A stretch of DNA of 64,000 nt from Opisthocomus hoazin (Eukaryota > Chordata > Aves > Opisthocomiformes > Opisthocomidae): the NCBI RefSeq assembly GCF_030867145.1, contig NC_134443.1, positions 1,922,001-1,986,000 of the forward strand, given 5' to 3'. The position numbers were made by a program, and so were the translations under genes. Of this stretch, positions 22,856-34,409 are shown piece after piece; the first letter of the stretch is position 1, and every line of letters begins with the position of its first letter. The notes below the pieces were generated by a model. That model had not been told where the DNA came from, did not search any database, and saw only the letters and a program-made list of their open reading frames with translations.

Positions 22856-23155
22856 ATGTCTTACTACGAGCAGATCAACAGGTCTCCCAGCTGCTTTTCC
22901 CGCAGACCCATCTGCCCAAAGCCATATGTGGATGCCTGCAGCTGGCCCTGCTTCGCCCACTGCGGGGATTCCTGTGCCGTGGTCTGCCCACCACCTGTGG
23001 TCGTCCACTTCCCGGGCCCCATCCTCAGCACCTGTCCTCAGGAGAGCTACGTGGGCACCTCAGCTCCACTGAATGGCTGCAGGAAATACACCCCTTGGAA
23101 GCCCATCAAGGTTGACCAGACCCAGCAGGAACAAACACAATTCCAAAAACTGTGA
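22856..23155 (+). CDS. Beta-keratin with short, replaced Gln-rich C-terminus (99 aa)
   Basis: Single coding exon after acceptor gttgcag (exon from 22836). Start MSYYEQINRSPS, Cys-rich N-terminus (CPKPYVDACSWPC), core CPPPVVVHFPGPILSTCPQE, then TSAPL as in the minus-strand paralogue. After that it diverges: the Gly/Tyr/Ser tail and GSCGPC end are missing and the chain ends KVDQTQQEQTQFQKL. The DNA ccttggaagccc is shared with the paralogue but read one frame over, and the final codons align with paralogue sequence lying after its stop. The tail therefore looks made by deletion plus frameshift into former 3' UTR. The upstream promoter, splice sites and AATAAA (23393-23398) are intact, so expression is plausible; early decay is the alternative. 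Confidence 0.85.
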   Translation: MSYYEQINRSPSCFSRRPICPKPYVDACSWPCFAHCGDSCAVVCPPPVVVHFPGPILSTCPQESYVGTSAPLNGCRKYTPWKPIKVDQTQQEQTQFQKL

Positions 23156-23392
23156 GTGGAGGGGCATGGCTTTTGGAGTGGCAGCAAGACCCCTCAGGAG
23201 CTGGGTACACTTGGCCATCCTGAGGAACAAGCCCAGATACCACTTCTCCAATTTGTGCTAGATCTCTGCTCACAATGTTCTGGCTCTGTGCTCAACCCAT
23301 TTTCACTTGGCTCTTGTGCAAATTTAGCTTAATTCCTCTGTATTGTTCCCTGCAGTATTGCTGTGGTCTGATAAATACCATTTGTCAGTTCC

Positions 23393-23398
23393 AATAAA
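23393..23398 (+). promoter_or_regulatory. Poly(A) signal AATAAA
   Basis: AATAAA about 240 bp after the stop of the short-tailed keratin gene, followed by a T-rich stretch. Confidence 0.75.
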
Positions 23399-26300
23399 AT
23401 CCTTTCTGCATCACAATATGTTTTCTGCTTTTTATTTGTATGGTTTCTAAAACTATAGCCCACGGAGGCTAAAAATCTCATTGATGACTAGTCTCTTGCA
23501 TTAAGGTGTCAAAAAGAAATCCCAGACCTTGATCTAAATGTTTTGTAGCCACATAGTAACACAAGTAACTAAGTTTTTGCTGCTTGATAGCCTTGGGATC
23601 CAAAAGAAAAATCTGATGCGGGCTCATACATGGCAAACGTTACCTCAGCCCCCTATTTTCTGCATTCTGATGGTGAAAATGCAACTGTCCCAGTGAGCAT
23701 GTTGAGTCTCAATACCTTGCAAGCCAGTGAGGCATCTGTGGAGCCCCTTCCTCAGCCCTCCTGGCAACAATTACATTCAAGCCACCATACTATTTCTCCC
23801 AGCATATCCTAGAAAGACATGGGAAAGGAAAGGACACGAGGGCAGGGCACAGCTGCTAAAAGAAGAGGGCAAAGGGGAGCCTGGAAGGCATGGGCATACT
23901 TCAGGATTCAGTGTACAGCAAAAGGGTCTTTATTCAGTCCTTGCCACAACCAGCTCACGGAGACATTTTCCCCTGAACAGAGAAAAAATGCATCCTGAAA
24001 CAGTGAGCTTGGTGAGGATCAATGACTTCTTCCTCTCAAAAAATGACAATCAAAATCTCCGGTGGTCTGACTTGTGCAGTCTTGAAAACATGAAGTTTTC
24101 CATGTGCTGAAGGGCATGAATTCCTGGCATAGCTGGGCTTAACTAACCACATTGTTGCCATGCTTATCAGCCAAGACAATCACAAGCTGCAGCCTTGTTT
24201 TAAGGGGTCAGCACGCATTCTGGCCTTAGAGACCCCAGACAGCAATGCTGAGTGTAGCGCACCGCACAGAGCATGTCTACAGCGGTAGAATTCCAGCATC
24301 TTCTCAAACAGAGGTTTGTCAGACCTGTTATTCCCTCGATGTCCTATGCCATGCGTGAAGTTTGTCCACCTCAAAGTCCTGGAGCACACGGGTCCCAACA
24401 CACCCAGAGTGCTATCCTGGGGCAGACGTGTCATTGTGATGGGTAGAAAAGCATAGGCAAGTGGGACACATGTCTGTGTCTTTTGGACACCAGCCATGGA
24501 GCGAATCCCACTGGGAAGCACTCTGAGTCTGGTCTTGCTGGGACCTTGCCCAAAGCCGGCTGCTGGGCAGGTGCAGGTGTGGCTTCCTCCGGCCGGAGAC
24601 TACAAGGTTAGGAATGCTGCTTTAAAAGACGGCATTTTCATAACATCTCTGTGGTCTAGGTGGCAGTTATAGGAAAAGCAATTGAGAAATCACAGCAAAG
24701 TGTTTGTCTTTGCATCAGTTTCTGATTCAGAGCAAGAGCTGGGAAGGAAAATACAGGAGTGCCTATTCCTGCCATCGTTACAGTTAGCATTTGGGTGGAT
24801 TTTTCATTCAGCAGCAGATCTTGCCCTCCCAGGCCAGAAGGATGGCAGAAAACCTGACTCCATCCAGAAGTAAGAAAATAAACACGAAAAAAACAGTGGG
24901 TCATATGATTTTAGGGAAGCATCACAAAGGGTAAGGAGAAGCTACTGACGCAGCCAAGCAGTGCAAGCACCAGGCCTCGCTTGCAGGAGATGACCTGTCA
25001 CCATTAAGTCCACCAGGATCACTTAAGAGAGCAAGAAATTCTTTCAGGATGAAGCCAGAAGTAAGCAAAGAGCAAAGCACTCCATTCAGAGTCTCAGCAG
25101 TCTGTGCCTCCTGCCTTGTGCTAATTTGTTTTTGTTTTGTTCTTTGCTGTTTATTTTTCTACCCTGCATTTCCTTCAAATATTTTGATGAAATAGGTGAA
25201 AGAGATAAACACACCGGGATGAAGAAAAATAAACAGAGGCATGGGACATTTGTGCAGGAATATCTGTTTTTTCTCCTGCCAGACCATAAAATCGCAGCTC
25301 CACAGAGGAAAGAGACAGGACTGCGGCCGCTGACACCCTCCTTGGATTTACTCATTGCAGCTGAAGCACTCTGGCCCTTTGAAGATGTAAATAATATTTC
25401 CTGCTGTGTAATCCTTAGCCATCGTTCCTTGAAATCTCTCGAGGGATAGCACGTAGATGCACATTCTGATACAGTTTTCCTTCCTCATCTCTCGCCATCA
25501 GCTAAAGATCTGCAAGCAGAGCTGTTACGGGTCTACGGCACAGGTCACTGCTGCCAAGGAGTGCTGAGGTCACTTAGGTGATCACTCAGAGGTTTTGCAA
25601 GAAAAGATTTTACTGATAATTTAGAAAATGTGATCTTACACAGTTAGTTGGCAAGGTTCACTCTGTTACTTCTACTAGATGAATGGAATGCAAAATTGAA
25701 CGAGGTTCTGAGTAGAAAATGAATCATATAGAGTGGATGAAAAGTGTAAGAGGGTAGGGAGACCCTCCTGTTGAGTCACCGGGTTCGGACTGGACTCCCT
25801 TTCTTTTCTAAACTCCTTCTCAGACAGGTGCCTAGATGTGGCTGGATCCGGAACCAGCCTTTGCCCACAACGATTTATGTCTAAGGAATCTGTTTAGCAG
25901 CAATTCAGGGTGTGTTCACAGTTTAAAGAGAGAGAGAATCACAGAGATTTAGCAGCTATTAATCACTAGTTCACTTAGCATTTACTGAGTGATTAGAAAG
26001 AATTTACTATTACAATCACAGTAATAGGATCTTATGTTCTGAATACAATCATAAAAATTCCCTTCAGTGAAATACTCACTTCAAATCAAATGATTTCTCA
26101 ACGGGCAAAGGTTGAGTCTCAGGGAGATCAGCCCAGGTAATGCTGACAGAGTTCAAGTTACTCTGAGAAGTGTCCCACTCAGAGGGAGTTACTGGCTGCA
26201 GCCCACTGCGGACCAGAATTGCTCAAAGGGCTTCCTTGGTACCGCTGTTTGTAGGGTCTCAAGATGATTGACTTCAGGCACCAGTAATTTTCCATCCTGA

Positions 26301-26427
26301 TCACAATCCACAGGATTCAATCCTGCTATTTAGACAGAAACTACACAATTCCAGTACTACCCAGAATGTACATTTCTGGCATTTACCAGGCAGGTGTGAC
26401 TCCAGGCACCAGGAGTTTCAGGGGCAG

Positions 26428-26995
26428 TCACAGAATGGTCAGAGTTGGCAGGGCCCTCTGGGGATCCCCCAGCCCAACCCCCTGCCCAAGCAGGGTCACC
26501 CAGAGCAGGCTGCACAGCACTGCGGCCAGGGGGGTTGGAATATCTCCAGAGAAGGAGACTCCACAGCCTCCCTGGGCAGCCTGGGCCAGGGCTCCAGCAC
26601 CCTCAGAGGGAAGAAGTTCTTCCTCGGGTTCAGCTGGAGCTTCCTCTGCTTCAGTTTGTGCCCGTTGCCCCTTGTCCTGTCACTGGGCACCACTGCAAAG
26701 AGCCTGGCCCCATCCTCCTGACCCCCACCCTGCAGATATTTATGGGCATTTCTAAGGTCCCCTCGCAGCCTTCTCTTCTCCAGGCTGAACAAGCCCAGCT
26801 CCCTCAGCCTCTCCTCATAGGAGAGATGCTCCAGTCCCCTCCTCATCCTCGTAGCCCTGTGCTGGACTCTCTCCAGTAGCTCCTCATCTTTCCTGAACTG
26901 GGGAGCCCAGCACTGGACACAGCACTGCAGATGGGGCCTCACTAGGGCAGAGCAGAGGGGAAGGAGAACCTCCCTCAACCTGCTGGCCACAGGTC
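26428..26995 (-). mobile_element. CR1 LINE 3' fragment (antisense)
   Basis: On the minus strand an open frame of 164 codons (26496-26990) has the end of the CR1 reverse-transcriptase ORF2: [46 protein letters not shown]. The 3' end lies at the low-coordinate side. This is the longest CR1 piece here; it is 5'-truncated and cannot move on its own. Confidence 0.95.
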
Positions 26996-29210
26996 AGGGA
27001 GCGCCTGATCAGCCCAACTCACTGTTCTTGTACGAAGACAAGGAAAGTGCCAAGTCGTCCCGATTCACTGCACACCAGTTAACTATTCTTGCAGTGCAAG
27101 CAAGAATACAATGTTGGCTGGTTCTGGGATTGCCAGGTGTGAGGGGGGGGCTGCACCACCACGGTCACACATCTTGCCTCTGACATTTTATTTTTCCCCA
27201 GACAGACCCTAAATGGTTACAAACCACCTGTGCCCACCTAACACCCCTGAATTGCCTCTGCTTCTTCTGACCAGGGCACAGATTTTAAGTAAAAAGTAAA
27301 ACAAAACATCTGGTAATGTTGCACTTCAAAATTTCCATATGGAACCCCTTCCTTCTCTACACATGTAAAGAATTCAGGGGTGGGGTGAGCTGTCGGTCAG
27401 CTGGTAAAGTCTACGGAGAATATTCACTAACTTCTACCAAAGCTGAACATGCAAAACTAAGGCCACCTATAGCAAAATGTTTCCAGAGTTAGGAATTATG
27501 AAACTATTCAAAGATTATGCATAAAGATTAGCCGATGTGAAACTAAGAGCAACAGGGTACCCTAAGCAATCTTCTGCTGTCATAGAAGTCCATGCCTAGC
27601 AACTTATAAACAGATTTTCACAGCTATTTCAAGTTGAAAAGGCTTCCCTGGAGATAGATTCATGTCAAACTCTTATAAGAATCAAGCTTTTAGCAGAATA
27701 TACAGTTAATACTTAAAGATGTTCTTCTATCTGCACTTCAGTACTTGGGGAACTATTGAATAAATTGAATCTTAGCTAAATTAGCTGGGATTATGTAACA
27801 AAAGGAGTGTCCAGAAAAGATCTGACAGTTGAACAGTATTTTCCACTTTTTTAAACTCCTTATGTATATGAAACAACCTTACTTATAAGGACCGGCTGCT
27901 TTACCAACAGAGATTTATTGCATATTCAGCTGATCTCGATGATGCAAAAAATTTTCTGACTTATCCTAATTACTGTGGTGCTCCCAACTTCATCACATTG
28001 TTATGTGACACTGCATCTCATGGTTCATTTCTTTTCAAAGCTTCAATGACCAGGTCCTTCCCGGTATCAATCCACTCCCTTCATTGGGTTTGGGTGGGAA
28101 TGAATCAAGCTTCTTTTTTGTGATTGTTTGACTTCTACATCCTTCTCTAACCCAAGATGTATTAGGCACCTGGCTCCATGGTCTGTGGTGCCACAATAAT
28201 GTCTAGTAGAAATTATTGCTGCAATTCATTACTCGCTGAGAGTCTGTGCTCCGAATTCTTTGCATCCCCCCAGATAACCAACCTTAACCAGTCAATTGGA
28301 CTGATTGCCATGTTGATCAAGGAGTTGAGTCCTGATGGCTATCGGGTCACCGCTACTTAAAATCTTGTTAGAGGGCAGTGAGAATAATAAAAAAGGATGG
28401 AGCTTCCCCTCTCTGTGTGCATCTCCTGTACTGTATGGGTTACAGGGAAAGTTGAGGGCTACAGCATTTATTACCTTCTCAGGATCACTGAGATCCTTCT
28501 TAAAGACATCCTCTAGAATGACCATTGATTTTCTCACTCAATTTGAGACATCTGGAACAAATTTTAATTCCCTCCTGATAAGTGCTCTGTGCCACTGGCT
28601 GCTGAAAACCAGGCTGCCTGTGGGCAAGAATACAGATATTCCCCAGTTCTGAAAAATATGGAGTCTTGGAGCGAAGACATGCAGTGGAGAGACAGCTAGC
28701 TGCAAAGTTACAGAGTTGGAGTGTTTTAGGGAGACATTGCTGAAATCATTACAGAGAGCCCAATATAAACTGAGACTAGCTAAATTCAGTGGGGTCACAT
28801 TCAATTGGAGCAGATGAGGGTCTTGCGCCTAAGTTTGGAAAGAAGTTTGTCCCAGAGTACGTACAGAGCTAACTAAAGCAAAGATGAAAAAAAAAAACCT
28901 GAGGAGAATAAATAGCATCTCTTAGCAGAGAAGTCCTGTCTCCAGACCATAAATAGCCCTTTGCTCTGGCTGTTTGGGTGACAAGATCTGTACAAGAAGC
29001 GCATACAGGTCTGGAGTGCGATTTAAAGTCACCAGTTTTTCTCCTATGTATTAACCAAATGCTCATTTTCTGCCTTACAGCAAATTGCACAGATTTGCTG
29101 GCTTGTCAGTGCCAGCACATCAGACCCTGACTGAGCAGCTGGAGTGGGGACACGAAGCAGGCAAAATACGTACACTTGCACCCTGGACCTTCAAGGCTAA
29201 TGATGACAGT

Positions 29211-29375
29211 CTACTCCCCATCTCCAAGTGGTTTTTAAAATATAAAATATATAAAATACAATACAATTGTCAACAGGACGGTTTTAACTGAACTACTTCA
29301 CTCCCTATCTCCAAGTGGTTTTTAAAATATAAAACATATAAAATAATACAATTGTCAATGAGATGGTTTTAACTT
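29211..29375 (+). repeat. Direct duplication of about 75 bp
   Basis: The stretch from ccatctccaagtggttttta through acaattgtcaacaggacggt is repeated about 90 bp later with a few changes. It is AT-rich and non-coding. Confidence 0.8.
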
Positions 29376-29645
29376 AACTGAACTAATTCTCATTACTGCA
29401 GAAGGGCAAAACTCAGGAACTGTTTCAGAGTGGGTGAAGTCTGATGAATCTGAATGCAATCAAAACACTTAGGGAGGGATGACGTAGTAGGTGTAAAGGA
29501 AAGCTGGGAATTGCCCAATAACTGCAAACAGTGAGCAAACTGATGATATGCTGCGAGCCATTACGTGTAACCGCTTCTGTTTCGGATCTAATCAAACATC
29601 ATGTGCGAAGGGTGTCTCAGATCCTCCAGGCTATCCGAGCAGCAG

Positions 29646-29652
29646 TATAAAA
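29646..29652 (+). promoter_or_regulatory. TATA box and exon 1 of beta-keratin at 30.74 kb
   Basis: TATAAAAGCACAC; exon 1 ends cttctcctctgggactcaa at 29711, donor GTAAGT from 29712. The intron runs to tttcag at 30716. Confidence 0.82.
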
Positions 29653-30737
29653 GCACACGCTGCTCATGTCTCTCCCAAACAGCTTCTCCCGACTTCTCCT
29701 CTGGGACTCAAGTAAGTTTTTAATACGCTTTTTTAGTGATAACTCTGAATCCTACGTAAATGTCTGCTGTTGCACTAACAGGGCTAGTCTCTCTGTAAAA
29801 GCAACTCACTGATACTACAGAGAGCTTGGGGCTGGAATTATCCAGCTTCTTGAGGGACTGCTGCAGTCCTTCCTAAGCGCTTCAAGGATTTGTGACTTTT
29901 AGTTCCTAAAGCTAGTATAGAAACGAGCTGCAACCTCACCTTGGCTTTAGTAGAAGGTAAAGCTCAGTCTTGAAGCCCTGTGTAACAGAGGGTCCTAAAT
30001 TTTGATTGCTGTAATGCTTATTATTTTTAATTTGGAATTACCTCATCACCTCACTAGCTTGATAAAATGGTCTAATTCTAACAAAATCTAGGTCATGCCT
30101 TTGAGTATTCCTGTGTTGAACTCTTCTATGAACATCTACTTTCCTTGCTGTACAACCAATAATTTTATCAAAGGTTTAGGAGTTGCTGGTCCTAAAATAC
30201 TGACTGCTGGAACTGGGTAGATATAACCAGTGGATCAACCACTTCAGGTGTGCCCATAAATCCTGTCCTAGGATGAAGTGATTTATATAAATCCTCTCGT
30301 ACAGCTTAACTACTGAAAAAAGGGGACTGGATGAGGTGGCCATTGGTCTCATGAAGTTCAGAAGTGTTTGTGCTGCTTGACATTAGAACACAACTGAAGC
30401 AAGCACTGCTTACGATGCAGCCCTTTGGGATATGTTCTGGTACACTATGCGTAGACATGTCAAAAATATAGGTTGTTTGATGTCCATCAGAAGGGTAGGA
30501 AACGTTGAGAGTTTGGCAAGGACAGAAGATAAAGGTAACTCAGTGTGACTAAAAGGGGGCAGAGAGAGCCAGGAACTATGAATCCACATCATCTCTGTTC
30601 AGGAAGCTACTCAAGGGGGTAGCTTCCTCATCAAATATGCCTGAGTGCCTGAACATCAATCTCTTAACTACCATTGAATTGCTTTATGCATAGTCTTCTG
30701 TCTTTCTGTGTTTCAGATCCACTTCCATTACAGCACA

Positions 30738-31154
30738 ATGTCCTCCTACAATCAGCTGTGCCGCCAGCCGTGGCCCATATGCTGCGAGCCCTGTGTCGAT
30801 GCCTGGAACGAGCCCTGCATCAAATCATGCGATGACTCCAGAGCAGTGGTCTACCCACCCCCTGTTGTCGTCACTTTTCCTGGGCCAATTCTCAGCTCCT
30901 GCCCTCAGGAAAGTGTAGTGGGTTCCTCAGCACCAGTTCTTTTTAGGGGCTTACGTGGCTATGAGGGACCTTGTGGGTACAGAGGCTCTTTTCTTTATAA
31001 TGGGTCACAAGAAAACAAGTTCTCCTACCCTTACTGTTTTCAGAAGTGCAGTAGTTATCACTTTAAAAAGTATAAGCCCTGCCAAACCAAGCAGGACGAC
31101 ACTCCCACCAAGGACGGTCAGGATACTAAAAAAAAGATCCAAACTCAAGAGTAA
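30738..31154 (+). CDS. Beta-keratin with stop-loss Lys/Gln-rich tail (138 aa)
   Basis: Single coding exon from 30717, ATG at 30738 ([13 protein letters not shown]). Cys-rich N-terminus ([17 protein letters not shown]), perfect core ([20 protein letters not shown]), short Gly/Tyr tail ([14 protein letters not shown]), then YKPC where paralogues end GPC and stop. The codon after Cys is CAA where the paralogues at 17.4 and 33.6 kb have TAA, and translation continues for 23 residues ([12 protein letters not shown] then [11 protein letters not shown]) to TAA. The tail is hydrophilic and has no Gly or Cys repeats. Gln and Lys are the residues joined by transglutaminase, so extra cross-linking is a reasonable inference. 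Poly(A) signal ATTAAA at 31583-31588. Convergent with the gene at 33.6 kb. Confidence 0.92.
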   Translation: MSSYNQLCRQPWPICCEPCVDAWNEPCIKSCDDSRAVVYPPPVVVTFPGPILSSCPQESVVGSSAPVLFRGLRGYEGPCGYRGSFLYNGSQENKFSYPYCFQKCSSYHFKKYKPCQTKQDDTPTKDGQDTKKKIQTQE

Positions 31155-31582
31155 GATGGGTTTTTAAGACACTGACATAAAAAGGCTGATTCTTGCTAAC
31201 ACTTTTCATTCTGTTTGTGCTTGGACTTGCTTATGTACTTCTCCTTTCTTAGCTCTAAATGTGTTCTATTCTTCCCATGGTCCAAATCTTCAAATGCATC
31301 AATACTCCTTCTACATTCAATCGAAGAACATACAAGAAACATAACAGAGAAGTGCATATACTGTGATTTCTCCCACTTGACACTGCCTGACATCAATCAA
31401 GAGTTATGTTAATGGATGAAAACTGGACTGTGTGGTCAAACTTACAGCTACAAAAGAAGAAAAGAACACTGTGCTTGAAATGAAGCTTCCTCGAACAAGA
31501 AATCTCACTTGTAAAAGTCTGAAATTCCTTATTTTCTGTATGATCATGTTTTACTTTTGTAATCTTTCATCCTCTATCATCC

Positions 31583-31588
31583 ATTAAA
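31583..31588 (+). promoter_or_regulatory. Poly(A) signal ATTAAA
   Basis: ATTAAA about 430 bp after the stop of the stop-loss keratin gene, followed by cactgcatcataat. Confidence 0.65.
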
Positions 31589-33084
31589 AAAAATCCCACT
31601 GCATCATAATTTTAGCATTCTGGTTTTGCTTTCTGTTCGATTTAATGAAATAATACAATTAAGAGAATTTCCCATACAGAGTGTTGACGCTTACAACCTA
31701 GTGAAGCCCTGTAGAGAGAGGGGAGTGAAGACCTTAGCCAGTCAAACCCACCACATTCATCCTCTGCTCAGCCACTAGTTTTCCCATGTTGTGTGCCTGC
31801 TTTAGACCTCGTACTACACCAGCTTGCACTGCTGGAAAAATATTGGATACAGAAGACAGTACAGGGAACAGAAGGGAGGCTTACCATTCTTTTCATGCCC
31901 AGATGCATGTGTGCAAGAAATATAACAAGAGAGCATACAGACACTTACTGGAAAGTAGCAGCTAGCTGAGCACATCTGTCACGGCGTAGGTATCATCCAG
32001 CTATGCATAAAAAGGTGTAGCCAGCTACATCTTCATTACATATTCAATCCTCCCTATTTACATGTGCTTAAGACACCAGACGATAGTCCAGATCCAAAAT
32101 TCCAGTGAGGTGCTGAGAAGAGTGGCCTGGAGCGATGCAGGACTCTGCTAAATAGAGTTAGTGTAACAGTGAGCAACAGCTGAAGGGCTGCTTGGCTGAT
32201 TGCTCTATTAGCCTTGCAGCAATTTTTTATCACTTCCAGCTGTTCCCTGAGCACTGCCAGATCACTGCTCTCTATTTTCTGAGAACTCTCTAGGTCTGAT
32301 TTCCTCTATTGCAGTCTTCTGGTTATCTAAATTGCTCTTTGAAATGAGGCTCTGCTGACCTTCTTTAGGGTCCAATTTCTGGTCCTGTGTTTCTTAGGAT
32401 TCTGCCAGGAGGCTCCTTTACTTTGCACAGTAAGAAGGAGTGAAGGTAGCAAAAGATATCGGCTCTTGGGCACTTATGATCCCCGCTGAGGCAGTATTAT
32501 GATCTCAGAAAGATAGATATGAAAGTACAGAGTAGGGAAGTGGATTCAAGTCTCCTGCGTCTCAGACTGGCGTTTCATTACTAGCTAATTTTCTGTCTCT
32601 GGATGTCTCTGGGAAGTTCCTTCTGCTGCTCTGCACTGTCTAATATTCTCTCTTTATTTCTTCATGTTACACAGAATTATAGCACAATCTAACATTTCCT
32701 TTTTTATTATTTATGTTATATGGCATTACAACAGCTCTAATAAAAACACTTGGAAAGGAAGGAGAAGTAGGGATGAGGTTTTAGAATAATTTTGAAGTGG
32801 CCATTTAGTACTTCATACTGGTCTTGAAGCTTTGATCTGAGGGTTGGGCAGTTCTCTGACACCTGGTTCCTTGTAGAGATTACATCAGGCACACAGGCAA
32901 GCTCTGCAAGTTGTAAGCAGAGTCTCCTGATGAATGAATCCATAGGCATGACATAAACACTGTCTGTAAGAGCAGGACGTTCCTCTACAGATCTCCAAGA
33001 TAAGCGGATGGTTTGATTCCATCGGATTGCAGATGTTGCATTACCCCAAATCAGAGAAGAAAGCAAACAGATGAATATGATTTC
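31589..33084. other. Convergent spacer, no gene seen
   Basis: AT-rich sequence between the 3' ends of two convergent keratin genes. No exon, repeat or RNA gene recognised. Confidence 0.55.
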
Positions 33085-33100
33085 AATGCAATCAGAAGTG

Positions 33101-33106
33101 TTTATT
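33101..33106 (-). promoter_or_regulatory. Poly(A) signal AATAAA (minus strand)
   Basis: Complement of TTTATT, about 510 bp beyond the stop of the minus-strand keratin gene at 33617. Confidence 0.65.
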
Positions 33107-33616
33107 GGGAGCAAAAAGCATACATTTTAAGCAAAGGAAAAATACAAGATGGACTTCAGTGTTTAACAAAAGGACCAACTTCTTAGTCTGCATCCAGCCA
33201 ATTTATTTTCAGCACATTGTTCTTCTTTCTTGGTTCAAATTTCAAATGGACTGAACAAGTCACAGTGCCAGGTGACATCTATGAATCTTTCCCATTAGAC
33301 ATATGGAAAGAAGAAGAAAACAGTGCAGGGTCCCAAACAATTAAAAACATACACTTACAAGTTTTCAGTGATACTAGTGCTTTAATTCTTTAACAGTGAG
33401 AAACAGATTTTGCATAATCCACATTTTGAGAAAGCTGACATTGAAAGCAAATAGAGCATGAGATGGATAAGTGGAAGAGCAGTTCCCATGGGTGCTGAGC
33501 AGCACCCATAGATTCCCGCTGCTTCAGAGAACTGTTCTCCTCAGCTCAGCTGCACGTCCGGGTCTTGCCGTCAGTTGTCCCGCTGTTTCTCCTGCTGTCC
33601 ACGCCTTCTGCCATGC

Positions 33617-33949
33617 TTAGCATGGCCCACAGCCCCCATAGCGCTGGCTCCAGAGCTTGCTGGATGAGGAGGAAGAAGACAAGTAGCCCCCATAGACAAG
33701 AGAGCCCTGCAGGCCCCTGGGGTGACCCAGCCCCACTGGGGCTGAGGAGCCCACAAAGCTCTCCTGAGGGCAGGAGCTGAGGATGGGGCCCGGGAAGGTG
33801 ATGACCACAGGTGGTGGGTAGACCACGGCACGCGAGTCCCCGCAGGAGGTGACGCAGGGCTCGTTCCAGGCGTCGGCCACGGGCGGCGGGCAGGCCACCT
33901 CACAGGGTGGGAAGCAGCGGGAGCTGAGCTGCTGGCTGGAGAAGGACAT
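33617..33949 (-). CDS. Beta-keratin, keratinocyte type (110 aa)
   Basis: Complete minus-strand coding exon. It starts MSFSSQQLSSRCFPPCEV after acceptor gttgcag near 33971. N-terminal Cys/Pro block ([16 protein letters not shown]), core [20 protein letters not shown], then SSAPVGLGHPRG, a run of seven serines and the canonical end YGGCGPC. The Gly-rich tail is short. This is the most canonical member in the window and closest in its N-terminal block to the partial gene at position 1 ([19 protein letters not shown] in both). The intron runs from 33971 to 34341; exon 1 is about 34342-34381; TATA box at 34403-34409. It is head to head with an orphan keratin promoter at 35.62 kb. Confidence 0.95.
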   Translation of the reverse strand: MSFSSQQLSSRCFPPCEVACPPPVADAWNEPCVTSCGDSRAVVYPPPVVITFPGPILSSCPQESFVGSSAPVGLGHPRGLQGSLVYGGYLSSSSSSSKLWSQRYGGCGPC

Positions 33950-34402
33950 CCTGAGGGCAGGGAGGTGAACCTGCAACACACCGAGGAGCTGGAGTCAACC
34001 CACCGCCCATGATTCCCCACACAGACCACCCCGCTCTGCCTCGCCATTGGCAGGGACGGCCCAGGACGTGCCGTATGGAGTTGCTCTGCTAAGGCTCGGG
34101 TGCTTTTTTCTCTCTTTCTTCCCCCTTCCCTGCCTCCCTTCCTCCCTCCCAAGCAGCTCCTCTGTGGTCTCCCAGGTTCTTTGGACGCTGAGTGCTGCCC
34201 TAGCCAGCTGAGAAGCTGTGCCCGGCTGCACCAGTCAGTTCACCCTGAGCGGTTCAGATTGCATGTGCAGGAGTTGGTTAAAAAATAGCACAAACCCACA
34301 GTACCTGAAAATAAAAAAGATTATGAAGTGATCAGACTTACTCGGATCAATGCAGAGGAGAAGCGAGGAGCTGTGATCTGAGGGCTTCTGAGCCAGAAGC
34401 CC

Positions 34403-34409
34403 TTTTATA
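34403..34409 (-). promoter_or_regulatory. TATA box and exon 1 of minus-strand beta-keratin
   Basis: Minus-strand TATAAAAGGGCTTC; exon 1 ends cttctcctctgcattgatccga before GTAAGT (complement of 34336-34341). Confidence 0.82.

Larger units (their letters stand above)
23399..29645. other. Intergenic spacer with CR1 insertion
   Basis: About 6.2 kb between two plus-strand keratin genes. It contains an antisense CR1 copy and a small direct duplication near 29.2-29.4 kb (both listed separately). Other open frames are short and lack splice or promoter context. Confidence 0.55.

Noticed and set aside
26496-26990. 164-codon minus-strand open frame as a host gene
   Set aside because: Its residues are the C-terminal end of a CR1 reverse transcriptase ORF; it belongs to the 5'-truncated LINE.
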